Of a stretch of 51,456 bases of DNA, positions 21,146 through 33,200 are shown piece by piece. The stretch is taken from the IMG/VR virus record IMGVR_UViG_3300004448_000321, positions 1-51,456 of that record; one strand, 5' to 3'. The position numbers and the translations under genes are program-made. This DNA is from a virus. The number at the start of each line of letters is the position of its first letter. Position 1 is the stretch's first letter. The notes below the pieces were generated by a model. It was not told where the DNA came from. It made no database searches and saw only the letters and a list, made by a program, of their open reading frames with translations.

Positions 21146-23233
21146 TTATATCGCTTGCCTATAAGGCATAAAAGACTCTATTGACTTTTTTGCTTCTTGT
21201 GGTTTGTAATATCTTTTTGTTTTTGTTGCTATAAGAGCAAATCCTGCTGCCATAGCATCATCAAATTTCTGTGTATCTGCAACATCAAAACCCAGCCAGC
21301 CTGATTTGTCTCCTAGGAGGCTTGGGAAGTAGACCTTGTCAATATTCCGTTCAATATATGCTTCCGTATAGTCACATATTTGCTGAACAACCTTGCCAGT
21401 TCCCCCACCCGAATATATCCCAGGCTCTACCTCATTGGGCAACCACATTAAGAAGTTGCTACACAATTTATCTTCAAAGTACTTTTTCCAACCGTTTACG
21501 TTCCTCTCAAATAAGACTTGACAACCACAGAACCAAGCCATTTTTAGAACCTTATCGTATTGTATATCTGTTGTTGCCGCCCTATCTACATATCTCATAA
21601 CAAACATATCATTATATTTGCTATCTGGATCAGCCATATCTTCCATTTGATAGGCATAAGCGGCACAATTTGATTTTCTATTGTCTTTTGTTTTATCATA
21701 CTTAAATGGATCGCATCCAATTCTTACAGCATAATTACCATTTGGTTGAAAATATCCACCTCTCTGAAAAACGTTGTTCATTTCTTTTGGCATCCAGCCC
21801 ACTACTTTCTCATAATTGCCATTAGGATTACTTACCCATAGCAATTTGTTTAGCTTCATTTCCCTGGCACCGTTGCCATGCATTACTTCTTTATAAAACT
21901 CATCACCATTTTCCCACACTAAGTTACCTCTTTCTACGCAATTATTATTAAAATTTAACCAATCTATTTGTTCGTTTAGTTTAAAAGTGTTATATACACT
22001 TCCTTGTATGCTAGACATGAACATTTCTCTTTCGTCAAAAGGATTCATACGAATCTCTTCTTCTAGTAAAGATCCTTCTAGTCCAGATCTTTTATCTATC
22101 AAGTAATCTCTAGCTCCTAGCTTTACGTCTTCTTCTGTTAGATCACCTAGTCCTACGAAATTATCTACTAAATATTTATATTGTTCGGGAGTTGGTGAAT
22201 CAATAACACTCATCCCGTATTTATCAATAAAACCTAAATATCCGTCAAAGGCTGGAGTAAAATATTTAACCATTCTGTTTGGAGTTCTTTCAAACTTTTT
22301 TGAGTCTGCCAATTCCCAAACTTTTTTATACTCAGCTCCACCTCCCTTAGTCATGTCATTCATTGTAGAAGGACATTCCATAAAACCTACTTTCTTTACC
22401 CCCTTTACTAATGTCTTACTTACAATTGATAAAAATTCAGAAAATGGAACCTCCAATGGGAACTTTCCTCCTTCATCGAATAAACCTCTGGTCAATCTAC
22501 CTGAGTCATACGAGTTCTTCCCTGGTGCACGATAATCTACCTTGCTTCTATGCCCTGTATCATTATCTATTGTGCTACCTTTTGTTCCCTTAACATTTAC
22601 AGACTTGTGTGCAAATATTAATTCTGTTACACTGTCTTTATTATTTAACTGCTTAGGTTTAAGGAAGACAGGGAGTTGGCGATATCCAAATGCAACCATA
22701 TTAGTAAAAGTTACTTTAGCATCTTTTTCCGTCTTGCTTGTTAACCCACAATTACTATTTTTATAAAATACGCATTCATACACAAGATTTGATGTACCTA
22801 TAGATGTTTGCCCTTGTCTTCTTTTCTTACCGATTAGAACACCTAAACACCATGGTATATTTTCCCAGTGATTCAAGTATAAAAAGTATCTCCTATCCAA
22901 GTCCCTGTAGTCTGGGTAAATGTCATCCTCAAGTTTCCAGAATTGTAAATAAAAATAGTTCTTGCCTGTGATATAAATAGGCACTCCATTATTCATAAAC
23001 CAAAAACCTTCTTTACATCTTTTCACTTCCTCCATAGCGTATTCCCTTTGCGTATAATCTAGCAAAGCATCGCCATTTTTATCGTATTCTACTAATTCAA
23101 AGAACTCTGGTAGAGGTATTCTCCTCCAATATTGTTCTGAGGCATCATCAGTTCCCCAACATTCTATTTCCTCAATAGGTGGTTGTTCGGGAAGAACTAT
23201 CTCAGTATTATATATGTATATCTTTTCCCCCAT
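21146..23233 (-). CDS. Terminase large subunit
   Basis: 695 residues. ATPase part: deviant Walker A GKKRRQGQTS (residues 135-144), adenine-side motif TSKTEKDAKV, Walker B LFDEGG (251-256) after GRLTRG. A C-terminal nuclease domain begins near VRIGCDPFKYD with its acidic metal ligand. It translocates DNA into the prohead and cuts the concatemer. Its start overlaps the stop of the 145-residue gene (TAATG). Confidence 0.9.
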   Translation of the reverse strand: MGEKIYIYNTEIVLPEQPPIEEIECWGTDDASEQYWRRIPLPEFFELVEYDKNGDALLDYTQREYAMEEVKRCKEGFWFMNNGVPIYITGKNYFYLQFWKLEDDIYPDYRDLDRRYFLYLNHWENIPWCLGVLIGKKRRQGQTSIGTSNLVYECVFYKNSNCGLTSKTEKDAKVTFTNMVAFGYRQLPVFLKPKQLNNKDSVTELIFAHKSVNVKGTKGSTIDNDTGHRSKVDYRAPGKNSYDSGRLTRGLFDEGGKFPLEVPFSEFLSIVSKTLVKGVKKVGFMECPSTMNDMTKGGGAEYKKVWELADSKKFERTPNRMVKYFTPAFDGYLGFIDKYGMSVIDSPTPEQYKYLVDNFVGLGDLTEEDVKLGARDYLIDKRSGLEGSLLEEEIRMNPFDEREMFMSSIQGSVYNTFKLNEQIDWLNFNNNCVERGNLVWENGDEFYKEVMHGNGAREMKLNKLLWVSNPNGNYEKVVGWMPKEMNNVFQRGGYFQPNGNYAVRIGCDPFKYDKTKDNRKSNCAAYAYQMEDMADPDSKYNDMFVMRYVDRAATTDIQYDKVLKMAWFCGCQVLFERNVNGWKKYFEDKLCSNFLMWLPNEVEPGIYSGGGTGKVVQQICDYTEAYIERNIDKVYFPSLLGDKSGWLGFDVADTQKFDDAMAAGFALIATKTKRYYKPQEAKKSIESFMPYRQAI

Positions 23234-23670
23234 TATCTTCTATCTTGAGCTATAGTATCAACAAATGGCTTTTTTTCTGCTTCTTCTTTCTTATCTGCTC
23301 TAAGTACTCCTGACATTTGTCCTAGTTGTGTCAGGGAAATGGCGATCTCCGATGCCCCCTGCCAGATTACTTTTAGACGATCAAAAGACTTACTCTTTGG
23401 ATCATCAATGTCAAGGTCTCTTAAGTTTATAGCATTCATAAGTTCTGCCATCTCATTTGCCTTTCTGTTTAAACTATAATATAGTTTAGCCATTCCGTTG
23501 TCCTCATACTTTGCTAATCTCCCCTCTAGCTTCTCTATCTTTGATTTAAGATACTCTGGAGAACTTTTGTCCACAATTACTTCACTTGGCTCTATGTATT
23601 CTTCTCCGTTATCTTTAGATCTTTGCTTCTTTCTTTTTTCTATTAATTCGCTTAGTTGTTCGTCTGTCAT
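23233..23670 (-). CDS. Helical protein coupled to the terminase (small-subunit candidate)
   Basis: 145 residues, charged and helical (QLSELIEKRKKQRSKDNGEE; PEYLKSKIEKLEGRLAKYED), with a second amphipathic region near the C-terminus (GASEIAISLTQLGQMSGVLR). Small terminase subunits are helical oligomers of this size encoded just before the large subunit, and the TAATG overlap supports a joint function. No HTH is obvious, so a packaging accessory or head protein is possible. Confidence 0.5.
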   Translation of the reverse strand: MTDEQLSELIEKRKKQRSKDNGEEYIEPSEVIVDKSSPEYLKSKIEKLEGRLAKYEDNGMAKLYYSLNRKANEMAELMNAINLRDLDIDDPKSKSFDRLKVIWQGASEIAISLTQLGQMSGVLRADKKEEAEKKPFVDTIAQDRR

Positions 23671-23747
23671 GATTTTGAATTTGGTTAGGGAATTGGTAAT
23701 ATAAAATGACCTATAAGCAGTTCTTATGGTATGCTTATAGGTACTGT

Positions 23748-24248
23748 TTACTTATTTTTGAAAGCTCTTTTTTCAAATTCATAAACCCAATTTTTGTCTT
23801 GTTTATCAATAGTTTCTAGTTGATTCAAAAATGTTGAATATTCTGCTACAGCCAATCTTTGAATTGTTCTGTATGCTTGTAGAAAATCAAAGGTACATAA
23901 ATCTTTCTTATTAAAGATATCCATACTAATATTTTCATATTCTTCATACAAATTGTATTCCATTTCGTATGCTTTTTCAATAGCATCTACTAATCCAGAA
24001 ACTTTTTCAGGAACTCCTACTGGAGCTAAAGATGGCTGAATATTCCAATCTGTTAGATACTTTTGAATGCCTTCTGCGTGCTTTAACTCATCTTCAGCCT
24101 CTCCTTTAAAATATTCTGCAGCTTTTAGATAGCCAACATTTTCGCAATAATTTGCTACTTGTCTATAGAAATAATGAGCATCATACTCATTGTTTATTCT
24201 TTGGTTTAGCAAGTTTGCAATGTCTGATGGTAATTTCTTTGGTGTCAT
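23748..24248 (-). CDS. Ferritin-family protein
   Basis: 166 residues, four-helix ferritin pattern. E21 in helix A and E54-x2-H57 in helix B (KGEAEDELKHAEGIQKYL) have the same 33-residue spacing as E17/E50/H53 of bacterial ferritin FtnA. Helix D (FDFLQAYRTIQRLAVAEYST) parallels FtnA FLQWYVAEQ with Q130 kept, but the usual second acidic ligands there are Ile and Ala. So one iron site is near complete and the other weakened. It would oxidise and store Fe(II) or protect DNA. It sits between packaging genes and the giant virion protein, which may mean it is a virion part. Confidence 0.8.
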   Translation of the reverse strand: MTPKKLPSDIANLLNQRINNEYDAHYFYRQVANYCENVGYLKAAEYFKGEAEDELKHAEGIQKYLTDWNIQPSLAPVGVPEKVSGLVDAIEKAYEMEYNLYEEYENISMDIFNKKDLCTFDFLQAYRTIQRLAVAEYSTFLNQLETIDKQDKNWVYEFEKRAFKNK

Positions 24249-24265
24249 TTTTTTATTTTTTATTA

Positions 24266-27200
24266 TTAATCAAGTTTTGTTACTTGCCTTTTTGATTTAG
24301 GGGATATACCCATTTCTTCTAAAATTTTTGATGAAATATCTCCTTCTTTATCTTTTACTTTACTTTCAAGATCTTTACCTTCTAAATCTTTGCCCATTTT
24401 ATAAGAGTAGTCATTCCCTTCTTTTATTTGATATTGAGTATTTAATACTTCGTCTATACCAGATTTTACATTTTTATTTAATTTTTCTGCATATGTATCA
24501 TACTCTTCTTTACTCATTATGCCATCTGGATGAGATTCATCTTGAATTACTTTTATTTTTCTTCTTTCTCTTATAAATGGAATTTCTACTCCTTTTTCTT
24601 GCAGTAGGTTGAAATTTTCATCTTGCATCTCTTCTTTTGTAAATAATTCTTTTTTAGCTTCCAGTCTGTTTCTAAGTGGAGTACCTTCCATAAACTTCTC
24701 AACAATTCCTGATGGTAATCTTTTTATGCTTTTACCTTCTTCTGTATCAGTCCAATCTGAAATATTTTGCAATAATTGAGGTTCACCAATACCTGTTCCC
24801 AAACCTGCTAAATAATCAGTAAATTTATCTCCATTCTGGAATGACTCTTCAATTCTTGCTGCACCACCAAATAATGGTATTTCTTTAATAACATTTTTAA
24901 ATACAGTAGGTATCCCTTTAACTATTGATGGTTCATTCCCTTTTAATACTTCTGCGTCTGAAGATCTTCTTATTGTAGCCCCTACTTGTAACATTTCTAA
25001 TAAAGGAGAGTGACTCATCCAGTGAGGAAGTTTTTTACCAAATAATTCTATTTCTCCTGCTTCTAAATCTCCTTCTTTTCTTTTACCAGAATAATAACCT
25101 CCTAAAGCTTGTGGATTAAGATATCCTAAAAACATAAATGCTGCTCCAATAGATTGTTTTTTTAATGCTCTCATAAAATAATCTTTCTGCTCAGGAGTCA
25201 TTTTAGAAACTCCATTTTTTAAAGCATAAAGAGCCTTTACTGAACCTATCATATATGATGATGCTTCAGCAACATAGTTAGTAGGTACTTTTACGATAGG
25301 GAATATAAATTTTAATGCATTTGCTACTTCTTTAGCCCCTTGTATTTTTGATTTTTCTAATTTTTCTACTCCTGCCTTATACCAATCTGTTATGTAGTTA
25401 TCCTGCATAAATACAGCTCTTAATGCATCATTATAAGCACCAACAGCTAATTCTTGTTGAACAATTGGATCCATCGGATCTAATCCTTTCTTTATAGCAT
25501 TTTCAGTTCTCATTTCAAGAGAACGAAAGAATTCAGCTCGTTTGGGAAGTAGTTTCATAGCTGCGTGCATTCTACCAAAGAATTCCATCCAATGTGGTAC
25601 TTTTGGTGCGAACTCTTTTTTATCTCCATACAAATAATCCAATTCCCCAACACCAGTTTTTAAAACTTGCTTCATATCTTGTATGGTCATCTTATCAAAC
25701 CATGTTGTAAATGCTTTAGCTTCTGCTTTAGGGCTTAATCTTCCTTCTCTTTCTGCTCCTTTAGCAATACCTCTTATCCCTGGTATATATGATAATCCTT
25801 GACCAATAACACCTTCTAATCTTGATGTAACACCTCTCATAGTTGCAGCTGTTGCAATTTTTCCAAGTGAGGGAATACCTGATAAAATAGCTAAACGATG
25901 CCATCCATGTAGGTAATCCATTGCTACTTCTCCCTTAGACCTTTGATCTAACTTAAATTGATCTTTCATTAAATCAATTTGAGTTTGAACTTTTTTAACA
26001 TTAGCCATAGCTTGTATTTGCTCTGGAGTAAGAGGAGTTTTAACTGGTTCTTTTGAGTACTTACCTATTACTACGTCTTCTATGTCTTTTCTTGTTAGTT
26101 CGGGAAGTACTGATGATACATCAGCATGAATATCATCTATAATACTTTTTAAATTAGTGTTACCAGCTTCAGCGTATGATTTAACTAAATCTTTAACATC
26201 TTTTGTTATAGATTCCAATTGAGCCTGTTTTTCTGGAGTGATAGGTTCTTCTTTAGAAAAAAGAACTTTACCTTCTCCTGTTTCAGACTTAGATTTAGAA
26301 GCTAAACTTTTCCATGCATCTATTATTTTCTTTTTTAAAGAAGTTCTTTCTTTTGTAACTTCTTCTGGGCTTTTAGATACTTTTTTAGTTTTAGCTATTT
26401 CTTTTTGTGCTTGGTTAGCTAAGTTCTTTTTTTCTAGTTCTTCAATTCTTTGATTAGCTTCATTTAATTTTCTAACTAATTCTTGTAATTGAGTTCTTTT
26501 TTCTGCAGGTATATCTTCCCCTCCATTAGCAGCTTTCATTCTTTGCAATTGAGTAGCTAATGAATAATCTCTATTTATTAACATTTTTCTTGCTGCTAAT
26601 CCTAATCCTTGCTCATACCCTGATTTTCTTGCTGCATCGTCATTTATTTGCATTCTTTGCTCAAGAACATCTAATTGAGATTGCAAAACTTGTGCAGTCA
26701 TTTCATCCCCTTTTCTTTGAGCATCTATCATTTGATCGGTAAGCATACCATAATCTTTAGAAATTTTCATTCTATCCATTAATAATACTACACTTTCTTC
26801 TGCTGATAATGGTCTTGGCTTTGCTGCTATCTGAGCTGCAAATACTGCTGGATTTATTTCTTCATTATCAACCATTTTTTTAGCATTATCAAATGCCTTA
26901 CCAAATGATCTTTTAGCTTCTATCTCTACTGGCTCTAAATCTCTTTCAGCTCTTTCTTTTGTTGTTATTTCTTTTTTAATTCCTGTAGTTGTAAGATCAT
27001 GATATGCTTGCTCTATCACTGGCTCTTCGACATCATAGTCTTCCCCAAACTCATCTCTCATTATTTCTTTAACATCATCTAAACTATATCCTTGATTAGT
27101 ATATTCTTTAAGAATACCTTTCATTTCATTTAGATCTGATTCATCTACTTTAGAAAGTTGTGTTTTATCTTCAGTAGGAATGATATCTTTTCCAATTACT

Positions 27201-30200
27201 TCATTAGAAACAATATTTAAATTCTTAGCATATTTACTTAATATAGTTCTAACTTCTGGATTACTTACAGCATATGTCAAAATCTCTTGTGGAGAATTTG
27301 TTGCCTCGATCATAAACTTATATGCATTAGACTGTTCTTTAGTCATACCTTCTGGCATATTGTTTTTTAGATCTTCTTTTATGTCTGCTAAAGTGTTTTC
27401 TATTTCTTTTTTCTTCTCACTATTCTCTATTAAATGATGTGTATATTCATGTGCTAAAGCATTTGATAATTGACCTGATTCTACTTCTTGCCAATGTGTG
27501 CTATTTTTATTTACATCAATTGATTTGTTTTTAGTATCATAGAATGCAGCTCCTTCTGATGGTCTTTTGCCTGATATTTTTATGTTAGGGAATTCCTTCT
27601 TAAAATTATCTAATACACTTTTTATTACAGGATCAGATGTTTTTTCATCACTTACTAATTCATTAGAATCTATATTAGATCCTTTTTCATACTTACTTAA
27701 AATATCTGATGCTTTTTGTTTAGGAGTTACTTCTTCTCCGACTTTGCTTTCAATTCCTTTGCCTTCCCCTCCAGCCCCTTGTGCTTGAAGTACTCTACCA
27801 CCGCTAGTCTCTTGTGTGCCTCTGCCTTTGACAGATTGGGCTTTGACAGGTTCTCCCCCGACTCTGATACTACTTGGTATCCTTGACTTGTTTTCTTTAT
27901 CATATGTTAATAATTGTTTGGGAACTTCTTTAATTGTTTTTTCATGAAACTTAGATATATCTGTAAACTCTGGAGGAAGCAACATCGCTTTCTGTTGAGC
28001 AAATACAAATTTATCATATACTGTAGATAATAGATCTTCCCCAGCCTTCACCATTTCTTCATCTCCTATCTTCTTACCTTCTTTTTTTAATGCTGATCCT
28101 TTCTTTATATCACTTAATACTTGATCATTTACTCCTGAGTAGTTAACCCATGAGTTTTGTCCTCTTGTCTCTGATGATAAAGCCCATTGTGCTAATGGTG
28201 AGAACATTTTACTATGCTCTATCCATGCATTCTCTTCACCATCTTTACCAAATTGATATCCTTCTACAGAGTGACCATAATAATCATGCACTGCTCTAAA
28301 TTTATCATTTGCAGTTAGATCATTTTTATCTCTTGTTTTGCTTCCAAGCTCTGTATGATCATCACCTCCTTTGTATACCCATAAGTGATTGAAATTATGA
28401 ACGTCATCAAGCATCTCAAAGTTATTCTCATAGTTACCTTCTCCATTTTCATGGAATGTAACTTTAACTGGAAGCCTGTCATATTGATTTTGAGTCTCCT
28501 CTATTAATTGAGAATATGCTTTGTGTGTTAAGTCTTTATAATCTTTTATATCATATTGTTCTATGATCTTAGGGAACTTCTGCTTATAATCGCTAAATAT
28601 TTTTCTTTCTAAATCTGTTTCTTTATAATCTGGAGAATTTACATCCTGTAATTTAGGATATAACTTAGCTATCTTAGCTTGTTGCACTGGATCAGATGGC
28701 TTATACTTATGTGTAGTAACCTCTGGCAATCCTGCCTCTTGATTATAAGAATTAGCTGCCTTTAATGAAGCATTTTTTTCTGGATCTTTTATTTTTTCTT
28801 TGGCTTCATTCCTTGCATTATTCGTGTCGGACTCTGTTCTTGTTCTGCTTCCGATAGCATCTTTGCCGTTATATTGTACTCCTTCGGCATTAACTTTTCT
28901 TTCTTCTTGTTTTGCATTTGTTTCTATTTTTTCTTCTTTTGAAAATTGAGTTTCTTGTTTTTTAGCTAAAGTTTCTACACCTTTTTCAAATCCTTCAGAA
29001 GCCATTCCTGGAGCTGAACTTTCTGCTCCAAGCTTTTGCCATAATTTTTTCTCAAAATCCCAAACTCTTTGTTGTATTACAGCTGGACTAGTATTTAATT
29101 CTTTAGCTACTTGATTCCATGCCTCATCTGCTAATTTTCTTCTTCTATTTCCTTCTACAGTTGTAGCCCATGGATTTTTTAATACTTCTCCATTTTTGTC
29201 AATTAATGGTTCCCCAAACAATCTTGCCATTGTTCTAGCATACCATAAATCCTTAGTAACTGTAGAATATTCACCAACTCTGTTTAATATATAAGATCCT
29301 AATTTGGGCCCCGATATTGCAAATACACCAAAACCACCATTTTCTTTTGTTAAATTTTCATGTGCAGATAAACTCTTTGTTCCTTTTAAAGGAGTACCCA
29401 TAACATTTGATAATTCTTCATAAGAATGCTGAGATTCAATCCATTTAATTGCTTTTTTTATATCTCCATCAAAATGACCAACTACTTTATTAAATTTTTC
29501 TAAAGATTCTGTTGCATATGCTCTAGCTATTTGAGACATTACAGGTTTACCTTCACTATCAAATTTTAATTCTCCTGTATCATATCTTTTACCTTTGTTA
29601 TCTGTAGACCATACCGTTGCTTGCTTATCTGTATAAGGAGATAATTCCCCTGTTCTTAAATATCTATCAAATATTTGTAATCCTATATTAGAATCAAATA
29701 CAGGAGTTGCAGATGGGGATGCAAAAGAACTTAATACATGATACAAAGAAATTTCCTCGTTAGTCAAATCTCTACCATGTGTTTTTTTAGCCCAATCAAC
29801 AAGTTTAGGATTTAATGTTTGGGGAATATCTTCATCATAAAATCCTTGATATCCATCATTAACTGTTTCCCAAGCCTGTAACTCTTTTTTAGTATGATCA
29901 ACTAATTTTTCTACAAATTTCTTATCGCTTACTCCTGTTAAATCGCCTTTGAATAATCTATTTTTCTTAGACCATTTACCAATCCAATTTGCTACATCGG
30001 TAAGATTTTTAAATGCAGGGTGTTCTTCCTCTCCTGTCATTAATTTTTCAGCTTGATATTGAGGTTTTCTACCTTCTATGTCTCCTACTCTTGTTTTATT
30101 TTTATATTTAATCTCTTCTCCCTTAGCAAATTTTTGAGATACTTCTTTAGCTAAATCTTGAAGATCTTTTATAGAATTAATATCCTTGCCTATGTTTATA

Positions 30201-33200
30201 CCTAACTTGCTTAATATAGCTTTAAAGAAATCTTTTACTTTTTCAAAGTTTGTCTTGTCTAGCTTTATAGATCCGTCTGCTACCTTAGCTACAAAATCAG
30301 TAATAGCTTCTTTCTTTATTGTAGTTTCTGATGATCCTTTGTAAATTCTATTAGCATCATCAATTATTTTTTGCCCACCTTCAATTCCCTTTAACTGATT
30401 ATGGAATTGATTTATAATTTCTGGTCTATGAATAGCCATAAAATCTAACAATGGATGGAACCCTTCATGCTTCATTGTTTCAGGAGTTACTCTAGGCATA
30501 TTCAAGTGAATTATACCTTCTGGAGAGAAGTAAAATCCTTTTGCTGCAAGTTGATCTTGTTTTTTACCAGATGCTTCTTCAGCAGCCTTTCTAAAGCTTT
30601 CATCATTACTATGTATAACTACCTCTGCATTTTTACCTGAGATTTCCCTAACAACATTATTAATAGATTTTAAAACTTTACCTGCATCTTCTACTACTTT
30701 CTTTTGTGTCTCATCATATCCTTTAGTATCTACTGATGATATTGTTTGTGAGTTATGTGTTTGTGGGGGAAGATCTGATTGTGGTCTTCCTGGTGGCGGT
30801 GCTGTTTGCGTACCTTGAGTTTGCTCTTGCTTCTTTCTCTCTCTTCTTTCTTTTATTTTTTCTGAAGCTGTTTTTATTTTTGCTGGCTTACCTGTTGGTT
30901 CTCCTTCTTTTTGTTGGGGAACTTCTGTTTTAACTTCTTCTTTCTTTTCTACTTTAGGCTTTTCTACTGGGACTTCTACTTTTTGAGTTTTAACTACTTC
31001 TTGATATGCTTTATCAAATGCCGCATCTGGGACTTCCCCAACAACATCTGCTCTCATTTTTATTGCTATATCTAATGCCTTGTCTCCTTTTATCTCTACT
31101 GTATGACCATCTTTAGTTTGTACTGTAACAGACTCTAGGTTGCCGTCTTTATCCATTTTAAATGGTTCGGGAACTCGATCTTCTGATGGTAATGTCAAGT
31201 CTCTATCTGTCATTGCCTTTTCACCAATAACAACAGGTTCTTTTCCTTCTGTTTCAACTACATAGTTGCCATCTTTTATTTTTAAAGTTCCTGTGTGGGT
31301 TGTTCCATCTGCGAGGGTGACTGTTGTTTCACTTCCTGTTGAGGCTTCGAGGGCTGGTCTTTTTTCGAGCTTTGTTTTAGCTCCAAAAGTACCTTCAACT
31401 GGAGTTTTTTCGGTAGTTTCGACAGTTTCAGTCTTTGTGACAAATTCATGTTCTTGTAATTTTGTGATTAATGGTTCTATTAAATGAGCTGCCTCTGGAT
31501 GCTTATCAAGAGCAGTATAAAGAATGTCTTCAGTTTTTTTAATTTCATCTTGATTTATATTCTCAGCATTATTAACTTTTGTTATTGTGCCTTGAGCAGC
31601 ATCTAAATCTTCTTGTGGAATAAATTCAGAAGCTTTTTTAAATGTAGGAATTATTTCTGTATCAGATATAGGCTTTACTTCTTTCCTAACAGTCATGTCA
31701 GGTTCAGGAACTTTTTTAGTTGGTTTTGCTTCTAAGTATGTTCCTTTGTATATTTTATCCATTTTCTCATCAAGAGCAACAATTCTATCTCCTAATTTAG
31801 AAGCTAAATCTTTAGGAATATCTTTTTGTAATAAAGATTCCGCATCTATTTTTTGCATTTTTAAAAATAGTAAATCTCTTTGTTGTTCTTGATTTAAAGG
31901 ATCTCCATTAGCATCTAACATAGGAGTTGAAGCCAAAACTCTATTAGCATTCATTATGTTGCTAGAAATTTGTTTAGCTTTCTCTGGAGTATATTCACCA
32001 CTATTTAATTTATCTGAAGTTAATTTTAAAAATAATGTTGGATTTTGTGCAGCTGCATGAATTGCATCTTTATTAATTGAAGTAGTATTTGTTATACCTC
32101 CCTCTTTAGTTAACTGACGAGAAGTACCTAATACTGTATTAAATAGAGACATATTCATAAGCTCTAACATACCTTCTTTTGTGTATTCTTCTGGTGATTT
32201 TAAATCATTCATTACAGCATCATTAACAATCTTACCTGTTGTAGTTGCTGCTACAAATTTACCTGCTTCTTTTGTCCCTTCTAATGCAACATTAGTTACA
32301 TTTTTGGCTGCATTTAATGTTTTATTTAATAAACCAAGAGACTTTGGTTCAGTCCTTAATGCAGTTAATATTTGTTCATCAGATAATTTATCTACTAATT
32401 TACCTATTGCTGTTTTGTTACCTAGCATTTTTCTAATAGCATCAGGTGCACCTGCTCCTGCCATAGCTGCTGAATGTATTGCAGTAGAAGTCATTGCATC
32501 ACTATATGGATTTTTACTGCCTCTTTCTATAGCTGCTGCATATTCATCATTAAAACTAGATAAAGCTGCTGCTGTAAATGTTCGCATGAAATTACTTGCA
32601 TATGCTCCTGTAGCTCCACCGCCAGTTGCATATTCAGCTAATAAAAACGGAGCCAATCCTGCTGCCATGTTTCCTAACCCATATAGTAATGATGTAGATG
32701 ATATATTAGATTTACCTCCTTCTATAGGTTTTGCTTCTACATCAGAAGGATTATCATAAATTAAATTAGTAGTTTTTTTTATTTTTTCTTCTTGTGTTAT
32801 AGAATTATCAGCATTAATAGCATCAATTTGCTTTTGTAATTTTGGGCTTAATTTATAATCTATATTTTTAGTAAATCCAGTTTCTTGTGTTTGGTATAAA
32901 ACATTTTCAATTTGTGCTCTTTCACCTAATAATGATGCTTGATCTATTTCATTCTTAACATCACTTTGAAAAGGAGTTTTTATCATATTCCATCCTCCTT
33001 TCACTGTATTTAATAATCCAATACCTGTTTTGCCTAATATATTAACTATTCCTCCAGTTCCCTGACCAACTAATTCTTGTGCAACTTTTCTTGATTCCAA
33101 ATAAGTAGCTGTAGGAAATTTTTGCGATAAATTTTTTTCATCATCATCTAATGTAGTATAAGCTTCTTTATATGGAGTTATTTGTTTTTCTAATTCAAGG

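Noticed and set aside
32181-32759. 192-codon open frame on the plus strand inside the giant gene
   Set aside because: Antisense to a well-supported protein, low-complexity composition, no leader or promoter; open by the codon bias of the real gene.
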